From Ascidiaceihabitans sp034111945 (GTDB lineage: Bacteria > Pseudomonadota > Alphaproteobacteria > Rhodobacterales > Rhodobacteraceae): a DNA stretch of 64,000 nt. Positions 17,459-26,280 of this stretch are shown here, piece by piece (within the stretch, counting starts at the first letter, position 1; each line of letters begins with the position of its first letter). The stretch lies in the NCBI GenBank assembly GCA_047626725.1, contig JBLHSG010000017.1, positions 1 to 64,000 of the forward strand. The letters are read 5' to 3'. Below the pieces are notes generated by a model. The model was not told the DNA's origin, did not search any database, and saw only the letters and a list, made by a program, of their open reading frames with translations. The position numbers and the translations under genes were made by a program.

Positions 17459-18048
17459 CGGTTTTTACGCCAGAGGGTCCAATCCTCTGGCGTATCCAAA
17501 TCCATTCGTGCGCGTTGATCGGGCAGGGGCACCAACTGCACATGATCGCGGTTGGCCTGAATGATCGACTGACCGCCTGCATCTCCTGACAGCATTGCGA
17601 TATCTGCGAACAGCGCATGATCAAAGATGATCGGATGCCCGGGCGCGCCGTCTTCAGTTGCGCCGCGCCAGATCCGTTTTGTGGGGTTTTTATGCATAGC
17701 ATCAATCACTTGGCGCAGATCATTGGCGGTAATTTCAGGCAAATCACCCAGCAACAGCATGGCACGGGTGGTCCCCGTTTTAAGGGCTGCAAACCCGGCA
17801 CGCATTGACGCGCTCATCCCCTCGGCGGCATCTATGACCTCGACGCGCGACACGTTCGAACCATCCAATGCCTGATGCCGCAGATGCGGTTTTGGTGGCA
17901 CAGCGACGTAGATGTCATCACTGACTTGCAATGCAATCTGCACCTGCCGACGTATTAACGGCACGCCATCTACGTCTTCTAACAATTTGTCAGCGCCGCG
18001 CATCCGCGAAGACGCACCAGCGGCTAAAATGATGATCGGCAGGGTCAT
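17455..18048 (-). CDS. MobA-like nucleotidyltransferase family protein
   Basis: A 197-aa cytoplasmic NTP transferase of the MobA/MocA type, related to molybdenum cofactor cytidylyl- or guanylyltransferases. It has the N-terminal nucleotide-binding signature LAAGASSRMRGADKLL, the metal-binding GDLPEI segment near the middle and GHPIIF later on. The ATG at 18048 lies about 15 bp after the stop of the FAD/GcvT gene, so the two are probably cotranscribed. The substrate (molybdopterin or a sugar phosphate) cannot be settled from sequence alone, and no xanthine dehydrogenase-type genes are nearby. Confidence 0.8.
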   Translation of the reverse strand: MTLPIIILAAGASSRMRGADKLLEDVDGVPLIRRQVQIALQVSDDIYVAVPPKPHLRHQALDGSNVSRVEVIDAAEGMSASMRAGFAALKTGTTRAMLLLGDLPEITANDLRQVIDAMHKNPTKRIWRGATEDGAPGHPIIFDHALFADIAMLSGDAGGQSIIQANRDHVQLVPLPDQRARMDLDTPEDWTLWRKNR

Positions 18049-18063
18049 AAACGTCCTTTGGAA

Positions 18064-20481
18064 CTACCCTCGCATCCGCGCGCCATCGGCGTCAAACAGT
18101 GGTGTTGTAATGACGCGGGCAGGGCGCATGTGGCCTAAAATCTCGATTTCGAAAGCTAGGCCATCTGCCACGCGATCGGTTGGCAAGAACCCGAACGCAA
18201 CCGATTTTCCGGCATGATGCGAATAGCCACCCGAGGTGCAGAACCCGACAACATCACCGTCCAGCCAGATCGGTTCGTACCCTTGCACATCGGCGTCTGT
18301 TGCATCGACCTCAAAGCTGACCAATTTGCGTGCAGGTCCCGCATCGCGTTCTGCTTCGGCCGCGTGTCGTCCGATAAAGGCGACGTTTTTCTTAAAACTG
18401 ATGAACCGATCCATGCCCGTTTCAGCCGCGGAATAGTCTGGCGAAAATTCAGCCATCCACGAGCCAAAGAATTTATCCAGCCGCAGTGACATCATTGCGC
18501 GCATGCCAAACGGCACCATGTCGTACTTTTGCCCCTCGGCCCACAGCGCGTTCCACAACGCACGTTGGCCCATTGGATCGCAGTAAATTTCGTACCCCAA
18601 ATCGCCAGTATAACTGACGCGCTGCACGATACAGTCGGTCATGCCAACGGTCATTTGGCGCACGTCCATGAACTTCATATCGCTCACATCGCTAAGCGTG
18701 AGGGCGGCCAAAACATCCCGTGCGCGTGGCCCTGCGATTTGGAAGCCGTTTTGTTTATCTGTTATATTTTCGATACTTACGTTGTCATATTGATGTTGTA
18801 AGAACCAGCGCATGTGAAACGCTTGCGCGCCATATGATGCGGTCAGTTGGAATTCTTCTTCGCCCAAACAGGACACTGTGAAATCGCCGATCAGCTTGCC
18901 TTTTTCGGATAGCATTGGGGTCAGGCTAAGGCGGCCAAATTTGGGAATACGGCCCGCCATGATCCGGTCCAACCATGCACGCGCGCCTGCACCTTTGATC
19001 AAGTATTTGCCAAAATTGTGAACCTCGTTGATGCCGACGTTGGCACGTACACCGGCCACTTCGCGCGCTGTGGCATCAAAGGCATCGGATCGGCGAAAGG
19101 ATGGGGTTTCGTAGGTTGGTTCTGTGCCTTGGGCAAAGTAATTCACGACCTCAAGACCGAATTGTTGGCCCCAAACGGCCCCCATGCCGCTGAAAATATC
19201 ATACATCGGGGTTGTGCGGTTGGGGCGCGCGGCGGGCAGTTCTTCGTTCGGATAGGACACGCTGAACCGTTTTTGATAGTTTTCGATCACTTTGGGCAGG
19301 GTGTAACCGGGCGAAATCCAATCGCCAAATCGCGCCACATCCATGGCCATCACGTCGCGCTCGCATTCGCCTTCGACCATCCATTGTGCCAACATCAGAC
19401 CAACGCCGCCGCCCTGACTAAAGCCTGCCATGACGCCGCAAGCTGACCAATAATTGCGCACGCCGGGCACAGGACCAACCAGCGGATTACCGTCGGGGGC
19501 AAAGGTAAATGGCCCGTGGATCACGTTTTTCACGCCAGCTTTTTCCAGATCAGGAAAGCGTTTGTAGGCGAAATTAATACTGTCTTCGATTTTGTCGAAA
19601 TCGTCTTGCAAAAGGTCCTGACCAAAAGACCAAGGTGTGCCACCAACCGCCCAAGGACGACACGTTTGCTCATAAAATCCGATACATAGCCCGCGGCCTT
19701 CTTGGCGCAGATAGGATTCACCGGCGGGGTCCATGACGTGCGGATGTTCATGCCCGTCCGCCATCATATCAACGATCATTGGCACGTCTTCGGTCACCAG
19801 ATACTGGTGTTCCATGGGGTGCAGTGGGAAATAAATGCCAGCCATCGCCCCGACTTCGCGCGCCCAAAGACCACCCGCATTCACCACATGTTCGGCGTGA
19901 ATTGTGCCTTTGTCAGTGACCACATCCCACGTGCCATCGGGACGCTGGTTGGTTTCCTTAACCATTGTGTGCGTTTCGATCGTCGCACCGCCCATGCGCG
20001 CGGCCTTTGCGTAGGCGTGCGTGGTGCCAGAGGGGTCAAGGTGCCCATCAAGCGGGTCATAAAGCCCACCAACAATGCCGTTCATGTTGGTCACTGGGGC
20101 GATTTTCTTGATCTCTTCGGGGCCGACAATTTCGGTTTCCAGACCCATAAACCGATGCTTGGCGCGTTCTGCCAGCAGCATATCGAACCGGTCCTGATTG
20201 TCCGCCAATGTCACGCCGCCGACATGGTGCAGGCCGCACGACATGCCGGTGATTTCCTCAAGTTCCTTATACAAACGAATGGTATAGCCCTGAAGCGCGG
20301 CCATGTTTGTATCACCGTTCAACGTGTGAAACCCGCCTGCTGCGTGCCATGTTGACCCCGACGTCAACTCGGATCGTTCCAACAACATCACGTCGGACCA
20401 GCCGAGTTTGGTGAGATGATACAAGACAGAAGCGCCGACAACGCCGCCGCCGATGATTGCAACACGTGTGGTGGTTTTCAT
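18064..20481 (-). CDS. FAD-dependent dehydrogenase with GcvT domain (dimethylglycine/sarcosine dehydrogenase-like)
   Basis: An 805-aa enzyme of the family that oxidatively demethylates N-methylated glycines and passes the one-carbon unit to tetrahydrofolate. Residues 5-40 hold the FAD Rossmann motif (IGGGVVGASVLYHL). SGSTWHAAGG near residue 48 contains the His that carries covalent FAD in dimethylglycine dehydrogenases. DAO runs to about 370, then FAO_M, then GCV_T (about 430-700) and its C-terminal barrel. AAAGGAG lies 8 bases before the ATG. It is divergent from a paralogue at 20732. The exact substrate (dimethylglycine, sarcosine or another N-methyl amine) is not determined. Confidence 0.87.
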   Translation of the reverse strand: MKTTTRVAIIGGGVVGASVLYHLTKLGWSDVMLLERSELTSGSTWHAAGGFHTLNGDTNMAALQGYTIRLYKELEEITGMSCGLHHVGGVTLADNQDRFDMLLAERAKHRFMGLETEIVGPEEIKKIAPVTNMNGIVGGLYDPLDGHLDPSGTTHAYAKAARMGGATIETHTMVKETNQRPDGTWDVVTDKGTIHAEHVVNAGGLWAREVGAMAGIYFPLHPMEHQYLVTEDVPMIVDMMADGHEHPHVMDPAGESYLRQEGRGLCIGFYEQTCRPWAVGGTPWSFGQDLLQDDFDKIEDSINFAYKRFPDLEKAGVKNVIHGPFTFAPDGNPLVGPVPGVRNYWSACGVMAGFSQGGGVGLMLAQWMVEGECERDVMAMDVARFGDWISPGYTLPKVIENYQKRFSVSYPNEELPAARPNRTTPMYDIFSGMGAVWGQQFGLEVVNYFAQGTEPTYETPSFRRSDAFDATAREVAGVRANVGINEVHNFGKYLIKGAGARAWLDRIMAGRIPKFGRLSLTPMLSEKGKLIGDFTVSCLGEEEFQLTASYGAQAFHMRWFLQHQYDNVSIENITDKQNGFQIAGPRARDVLAALTLSDVSDMKFMDVRQMTVGMTDCIVQRVSYTGDLGYEIYCDPMGQRALWNALWAEGQKYDMVPFGMRAMMSLRLDKFFGSWMAEFSPDYSAAETGMDRFISFKKNVAFIGRHAAEAERDAGPARKLVSFEVDATDADVQGYEPIWLDGDVVGFCTSGGYSHHAGKSVAFGFLPTDRVADGLAFEIEILGHMRPARVITTPLFDADGARMRG

Positions 20482-20731
20482 GACGGTGCTCCTTTGGCTG
20501 ACTTGAGTGTAATTTGAAATTCAAAGGCGTTCACGGCTAATCTGCAAGCGACAATTTGTGCCGTTTTTGGAACGTGTTCGTGAGAGGCAGGCAGCGGTGG
20601 CCGGAAATTCAAATGTGCAAAATTCCAATAGATGGCCTGTTTTCGACGTTCAATGTCGCGCAAGGGCAATCAGGGCGGGTCCGGTATGCGCAGTCTGAGG
20701 CAAGAGAAACAACGTTTAAGGCTGAATTTTC

Positions 20732-23167
20732 ATGCGAACCCATGCACAGGCTGTCGTCATTGGTGGCGGCGTTATCGGTTGCTCGATCTTGTACCACCTC
20801 ACAAAACTTGGCTGGTCTGACGTCATTTTGGTTGAACGAGACGAGCTGACATCGGGGTCAACTTGGCACGCGGCTGCCAACATTCACGGGCTACATGACA
20901 GCACGAACATCAGCCGAATTCAGCACTATACAATGGGTTTGTATAAGGAACTTGAACAGGAGACCGGACAGGGGTGTGGCGTTTTTCAGCCCGGTTCATT
21001 GTACCTGGCGCAGACCGAAGCGCGCGAACATCAGCTGCGTTTACAGGCCGCCAAAGCCAAACTGTACGGCATGAATTTTCACGAAGTCGACCGTGCTGAA
21101 GCTGAACGTTTGCACCCGTTGGTCGATTATGACGGCATTCGCTGCATCATGTGGGAACCCGATGGCGGCAATGTGGATCCCTCCGGTGTGACCCAAGCGT
21201 ATGCGACAGGCGCGCGCCAGAACGGGGCGGAAATTGTGCGGTTCAATCCCGTTTTGGGCACCGAACAGCAACCCGATGGGACATGGATCGTTCAAACCGA
21301 AAAGGGTGATATTTCAACGCCTTGGGTGATCAACGCCGCGGGCCTTTGGGGGCGCGAGGTCGCCGCGCTGGCGGGAATTGATCTGCCGCTACAACCCACC
21401 GAACACCAGTATTTTGTCACTGAAACCATTCCTGAAATTGCTGCAATGGATCAACGTTTACCGTCTGTGGCTGATCGCGATGGCGAATATTATCTGCGCC
21501 AAGAAGGCAAAGGGCTGCTGGTGGGTGCCTATGAAAAGAACATGAAATTCTGGGCTGAAAACGGCACGCCGCTTGATTTTGCCCATGATCTTTTTGATGA
21601 TGACCTTGAGCGGATCGAAGAAAACATGCTGCGCGCCATTGATCGGGTTCCGGTCGTTGGCACTGCGGGCATTAAACGGGTTATTAACGGTCCGATGATC
21701 TGGTCGCCTGACAGCAATGTGCTGCTGGGTCCGGTGCCTGAAAAGAAGGGCTATTTTTGCTGTAACGGCATCATTCCGGGGTTCTCGCAATCGGGTGGCA
21801 TGGGCCTGATGGTCGCGCAATGGATCATCGAAGGCGAGATGCAGTACGACATGTTCCCATGGGATTTGGCGCGTTTTGGCGACTGGGCCACAAAAGGCAG
21901 CGCGGGCAAGAAATTCACCAAAGAACGCGTGCGCGACCAGTACGCGAACCGGTTCAAAATCCATTTTCCCAACGAAGAACGCGCAGCGGGCCGCGCTGTG
22001 CGCACACGCCCCGTCTTTGACGTGCAAAAATCCATGGGCGCTGTGATGGGCCTAAACTATGGCTGGGAACATCCTTTGTGGTTCGCCGACACCCCAAATG
22101 CGGCGGATACAGACGGGTTCACGCGCCAGAATTGGTGGGGTCCAGTTGGGGAAGAATGCAAGATGCTGCGCGAGCGCGCGGGCATTATCGACATCTCGAA
22201 TTTCGCCAAATACATCTGCAAAGGGGCAGGGGCCGAAGACTGGTTAAACGCAATTTTTGCCAACACCATGCCAAAGGCTGTGGGCCGGTCATGTCTGACG
22301 CCATTGATCGGAAAACGCGGTGGGATTGCGGGCGATTTCACAGTGACACGTTTGGGCGAAGACGAATTTTGGATCATCGGATCAGGCATGGCAGAACGCT
22401 ATCACAAGCGGTTCTTTAACGAGATTGCGTTGCCGCAAGACACTGTTTTCGAAAGTAAAACCGATAGTATTTGCGGATTTAACGTTGCCGGCCCTAACAG
22501 TCGTGCGATGTTGCAGCGGATGACAAACGCGTCCCTCGCGACCACGGATTTCCCGTTTATGCGATCCAAACAAATCACCCTTGGTGGCGTCGATGTTTTG
22601 GCATTGCGGGTGTCGTTCACCGGCGATCTAGGCTGGGAATTGCACTGCAAATCCGAAGACCAATTGCAGCTTTACACGGCCTTGCTTGAGGCGGGAAAAG
22701 ACTTTGGCGCAGGCCCTGTTGGCGGGCGCGCTTTGATGAGTTTGCGCATCGAAAAAGGCTACGGATCATGGAGCCGCGAATATTCGCCTGAATATTGGCC
22801 CCAAGAAGTCGGATTAGACCGGTTGTGCAAGATGGACAAAGCGTTTTTGAACAAAAGCGCAGTTGCCGAAACCATGGCAAAACCTGCACGCGAAACCTTG
22901 GTAATTTTGGCACTGGACGCGGCCCAAACCGACGCCTCAAATGCGGACGCAACGGGCGGCGAACCTATCTTTAAGGACGGCAAAGGTATCGGGCGCGTGA
23001 CCTCGGGGGCGTACGGATATTCGGTTGGCACCAGCCTCGCGCTTGGCTACGTCAAAGACGCGCAAGCGGGGGACGAAGTCGAGGTGATGGTGCTTGGCAA
23101 ACCGCACAAAGCCGTGATTTTGGCGGAGCCACCATTTGATCCCAAAGGCGAACGTTTGCGAGCCTAA
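20732..23167 (+). CDS. FAD-dependent dehydrogenase with GcvT domain, paralogue
   Basis: An 811-aa relative of the divergently transcribed gene at 18064, with the same architecture: FAD motif VIGGGVIGCSILYHLTKLGW, the covalent-FAD-type His in SGSTWHAAAN, DAO, FAO_M, GCV_T and GCV_T_C. The first 50 residues of the two proteins are nearly the same, whereas the active-site regions and C-termini differ, which suggests related but different N-methyl substrates. A 250-bp shared promoter region lies between them. The stop overlaps the convergent CorC-type gene by 4 bp. Likely part of glycine betaine or methylamine catabolism (inferred). Confidence 0.87.
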   Translation: MRTHAQAVVIGGGVIGCSILYHLTKLGWSDVILVERDELTSGSTWHAAANIHGLHDSTNISRIQHYTMGLYKELEQETGQGCGVFQPGSLYLAQTEAREHQLRLQAAKAKLYGMNFHEVDRAEAERLHPLVDYDGIRCIMWEPDGGNVDPSGVTQAYATGARQNGAEIVRFNPVLGTEQQPDGTWIVQTEKGDISTPWVINAAGLWGREVAALAGIDLPLQPTEHQYFVTETIPEIAAMDQRLPSVADRDGEYYLRQEGKGLLVGAYEKNMKFWAENGTPLDFAHDLFDDDLERIEENMLRAIDRVPVVGTAGIKRVINGPMIWSPDSNVLLGPVPEKKGYFCCNGIIPGFSQSGGMGLMVAQWIIEGEMQYDMFPWDLARFGDWATKGSAGKKFTKERVRDQYANRFKIHFPNEERAAGRAVRTRPVFDVQKSMGAVMGLNYGWEHPLWFADTPNAADTDGFTRQNWWGPVGEECKMLRERAGIIDISNFAKYICKGAGAEDWLNAIFANTMPKAVGRSCLTPLIGKRGGIAGDFTVTRLGEDEFWIIGSGMAERYHKRFFNEIALPQDTVFESKTDSICGFNVAGPNSRAMLQRMTNASLATTDFPFMRSKQITLGGVDVLALRVSFTGDLGWELHCKSEDQLQLYTALLEAGKDFGAGPVGGRALMSLRIEKGYGSWSREYSPEYWPQEVGLDRLCKMDKAFLNKSAVAETMAKPARETLVILALDAAQTDASNADATGGEPIFKDGKGIGRVTSGAYGYSVGTSLALGYVKDAQAGDEVEVMVLGKPHKAVILAEPPFDPKGERLRA

Positions 23168-24483
23168 GCAGCAGCACCCAACGGTCGGATCCGCAGTTGT
23201 GTGATCCGGTTACCATCGCGTTCGAGCACCTCGAAGCGAAAGCCGTGGAATGAGAAAACCTGACCTGCAGTCGGGATCATTTGGGCCTCGTGAATGACCA
23301 AACCGGCGATGGTGTTTGCCTCGTCATCGGGCAGGTTCCAGTCGGTCGCACGGTTCAAATCGCGGATCGTCATGGCCCCATCAACCAAGAACTGATCGTC
23401 GTCTGATTCTGTCACCTGATGTTCTGCGTCGGCGTCGAATTCATCGGTGATTTCCCCGACGATTTCCTCAAGAATATCCTCGAGCGTGATCAACCCTTGC
23501 AGGCTGCCGTATTCATCGACGACCAGCGCAAAATGCGTGCGATTGCGCAAGAATTGGCGCATCTGATCGTCCAGCGTGGTGGTTTCAGGCACAAAATACG
23601 GGGCCATGGCCACGGCGGAAATATCGAATGTTTTCAGCGCACTGGCTTTGCCTTCTGGGCCGCCAATTTCCTTGAACATCGCACGCGCGAGGTCTTTGGC
23701 ATGGATCACACCGATGATGTTTTCAGGGTCGTCACGAAACACCGGCAGGCGCGAATGACGCGAGCCAAGGCATTGTTCCAGAATGACTTCGGGCGCGTCT
23801 GCCACATTCACCATTTCGATGTTCGAGCGGTGCAACATGATCTCTTCGACCACACGATCGCCAAGGTCCAGCGCGCCCAAAATCCGGTCACGGTCTTCTT
23901 TTTGAACAACCCCTTCGGAGTGGCCAAGTTGCAGCGCGCCTGCGATTTCTTCGCGCACGGCTAGAATGTTGCTGTCAGGGTCAATTTGCACGCCAAAAAC
24001 GCTCAGCACACCGCGCACCAAGAGACGCACCGCTGATACGATGGGTGAAAACACAGTGACCACCAAAGAGATCGGGCGCGACACGGCGGACGCTGCTGTT
24101 TCCGAATTAGTGATGGCGTAGGTTTTGGGTAAAACCTCTGCAAAAACAAGAACAAGCACGGTCATCACCAAGGTCGCAATCACCACGCCGCTTTCCCCGA
24201 AGGTTGTCGTGAAAATCGCTGTTGCAAGCGAGGTCGCAAGGATATTGACCAGGTTGTTGCCCAACAAAACCGACCCGATCAGGCGTTCGTTGTCTTCGGT
24301 GATGTCCAATGCGCGCTGCGCCCCGCGCGACCCTTTGTCGGCCTGCGCGCGCAATTTCCCACGTGACGCGGCGGTCAACGCGGTTTCAGAGCCGGAGAAA
24401 AACGCCGACAACACGAGTAGAAAAATGATCACCCCAGAGGTAATCCAAAATGCGCTGTCCAGCGTGGCCATGGTTTCGTCCAT
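23164..24483 (-). CDS. HlyC/CorC family (CNNM-CBS) membrane protein
   Basis: A 439-aa inner-membrane protein. An N-terminal CNNM/DUF21 domain with several membrane spans (about 1-200) includes FFSGSETALTAASRGKL. A pair of CBS domains (about 215-345, with VIHAKDLARAMF and LVVDEYGSLQGLITLEDILE) and a C-terminal CorC_HlyC domain follow. Relatives take part in magnesium or cobalt transport and resistance; earlier hemolysin labels are not supported functionally. AAGGAAA precedes the ATG. It points away from the divergent metallophosphoesterase 67 bp upstream. Confidence 0.88.
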   Translation of the reverse strand: MDETMATLDSAFWITSGVIIFLLVLSAFFSGSETALTAASRGKLRAQADKGSRGAQRALDITEDNERLIGSVLLGNNLVNILATSLATAIFTTTFGESGVVIATLVMTVLVLVFAEVLPKTYAITNSETAASAVSRPISLVVTVFSPIVSAVRLLVRGVLSVFGVQIDPDSNILAVREEIAGALQLGHSEGVVQKEDRDRILGALDLGDRVVEEIMLHRSNIEMVNVADAPEVILEQCLGSRHSRLPVFRDDPENIIGVIHAKDLARAMFKEIGGPEGKASALKTFDISAVAMAPYFVPETTTLDDQMRQFLRNRTHFALVVDEYGSLQGLITLEDILEEIVGEITDEFDADAEHQVTESDDDQFLVDGAMTIRDLNRATDWNLPDDEANTIAGLVIHEAQMIPTAGQVFSFHGFRFEVLERDGNRITQLRIRPLGAAA

Positions 24484-24550
24484 TTATAAGTATTTCCTTT
24501 AACTGTCTTGCGTTATGGGGGTGCAAGGCGGCGCAAGCAAGAGGCGGCAC

Positions 24551-25369
24551 ATGCGGCATAATCATATCGGTGTTCTGGATGGAACGGTTTTGGTCTTTGG
24601 CGGGCCTTATTCTAATGCGCAGGCGACGCAGGCTGTGCTGGCACAATCGACGGTTTTGGGCATCGCGCCCAGCCATGTGATTTGCACAGGCGATGTTGTG
24701 GCGTATTGCGGTGCACCGGGGGCCACAGTTGCGGCGATCCGCGCGTCTGATTGTACGGTTGTGGCGGGAAATTGTGAAATACAGCTTGCGGCTGGCGCGC
24801 TGGATTGCGGTTGCGGGTTCGAAGACGGATCGGCCTGTGATGTGCTGTCTGCGGGGTGGTTTCCTTATGCATCCAGCCATGTGCGCGACGCCGATCGCGA
24901 ATGGATGGACCGTTTGCCAGACATCGTGACCTTCGACCATTGCGGTGCGCGATACGCCGTTGTGCATGGCGGCGCGACAGATGTGGCGCGGTTCATTTGG
25001 TCCAGCAGCGATGACGCGGTGTTTGAGGATGAATGGAACGAAATTGAGCGGTTTGTCGGCCCTATAGATCACGTGATTGCAGGGCATTGTGGCGTGCCGT
25101 TTGTAAAAACCACATCCCGCGGGCGCTGGATGAATGCGGGCGTTATCGGCATGCCGCCCCACGACGGCGCGCCCGACACGCGCTATGCTATTTTGGAACA
25201 GGACGCGTTCATCATTCGCACCCTGTCGTATGATGTGGAGGGGGCGGTTGCTGATATGCAGGCCGCAGGTTTGACCAGCGGCTATCACGACGCCCTGCGG
25301 TCCGGATTTTGGCCTTCGCAAGACGTGTTGCCTCAGGATTTGCGGGTATCTGGTTTGGCCAAAGGGTGA
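24551..25369 (+). CDS. Metallophosphoesterase-like protein with altered motif I
   Basis: A 272-aa protein of the calcineurin-like fold (YfcE-type predicted phosphodiesterase). Later motifs are clear: CTGDVVAYCG (GD), AGNCE (GN), VVHGG and IAGHCGVPF (GH). The first metal-binding motif, normally DxHGN, reads FGGPYSNAQA here, so the DxH ligands are missing. I chose ATG 24551, preceded by AGAGG at 7 bases, over an earlier in-frame start at 24515. The last 37 bp overlap the convergent Xer gene. It may be an enzyme with one altered metal site or a non-catalytic member. Confidence 0.72.
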   Translation: MRHNHIGVLDGTVLVFGGPYSNAQATQAVLAQSTVLGIAPSHVICTGDVVAYCGAPGATVAAIRASDCTVVAGNCEIQLAAGALDCGCGFEDGSACDVLSAGWFPYASSHVRDADREWMDRLPDIVTFDHCGARYAVVHGGATDVARFIWSSSDDAVFEDEWNEIERFVGPIDHVIAGHCGVPFVKTTSRGRWMNAGVIGMPPHDGAPDTRYAILEQDAFIIRTLSYDVEGAVADMQAAGLTSGYHDALRSGFWPSQDVLPQDLRVSGLAKG

Positions 25370-26280
25370 TGTTCTAGCACCAATTCGCTAAGGCGTTCGT
25401 CTAGCACATGCGTGTAAATTTCGGTCGTGGCGACATCGGCGTGGCCCAACATGGCCTGAATGGATCGCAAATCAGCACCGCCAGCCAACAAATGCGTGGC
25501 AAAGGCGTGGCGCAACGTGTGGGGCGTGACCTTGGCGGGGGATACACCGCCTGCAACAGCCAATTCTTTGATCAACAAATAGAACCGGTGGCGCGTTAAA
25601 TACCCTGCAACGCCGCGCGACGGGAACAGAAATTTAGACGCCTGTTTGCCTTTGGATTTGGCCAGATCGTCAGCTGCATCACGCACTGGCAGCCATGCAA
25701 TCAGGGCGGCGCGGGCAGGGGGTGACAGTGGCACAATGCGTTCTTTGCCACCTTTCCCAAGGATCAGCAGAACCCGTGGATCACCACGCGCGGCAGACAC
25801 TGGCAGGCCAACCAATTCGCTGACCCGCATACCGGTGGCGTACAGCAATTCCATCAAACAGGTGTTGCGGGTGCGGTCGCGGCCATGCGTGCGCGCGGCG
25901 TCTAAAAGTTGATCAACTTCGGCCACATCCAGCGTTTTTGGCAGACGTTTGTCCAACCCCGGCCCTGCGATTTGAATGGCAGGATTGTCCTCGCGCCAGC
26001 CTTCCTCGAATGCAAAGCGGAACAGCTGTTTGATAGATGACAACCGCCGTGCCCGCGTTGATTTGGCAAGGCCTTGGGCGTCACAGAAAATCAGGTAATT
26101 TTCGACATCAGATTGCGCAACATCGGGAAATTCTGTTGTTTTGCCAGACAGATAGGCGTCAAAATCTTTTAGGTCACGGCCATAGGCCAATAGGGTGTTG
26201 TTGGCGGCACCTAGTTCGGCAGCCTGCGCCTCTAGAAAGGTCGAAATCCATTGTGCAGCCGACACTGATGGCGTGCTCAT
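25333..26280 (-). CDS. xerD: Tyrosine recombinase XerD-like
   Basis: A site-specific recombinase that resolves chromosome dimers at dif with a XerC partner, 315 aa. It has an N-terminal SAM-like core-binding domain (about 10-95) and a catalytic domain with Arg in ATGMRVSELVGL, His-x-x-Arg in HTLRHAFATHLL, and LGHADVATTEIYTH with the nucleophilic Tyr. The open frame reaches 26547, but ATG 26280 overlaps the stop of the upstream gene (ATGA) and fits the family length. XerC cannot be excluded; the gene is not beside any phage-like gene. Confidence 0.85.
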   Translation of the reverse strand: MSTPSVSAAQWISTFLEAQAAELGAANNTLLAYGRDLKDFDAYLSGKTTEFPDVAQSDVENYLIFCDAQGLAKSTRARRLSSIKQLFRFAFEEGWREDNPAIQIAGPGLDKRLPKTLDVAEVDQLLDAARTHGRDRTRNTCLMELLYATGMRVSELVGLPVSAARGDPRVLLILGKGGKERIVPLSPPARAALIAWLPVRDAADDLAKSKGKQASKFLFPSRGVAGYLTRHRFYLLIKELAVAGGVSPAKVTPHTLRHAFATHLLAGGADLRSIQAMLGHADVATTEIYTHVLDERLSELVLEHHPLAKPDTRKS

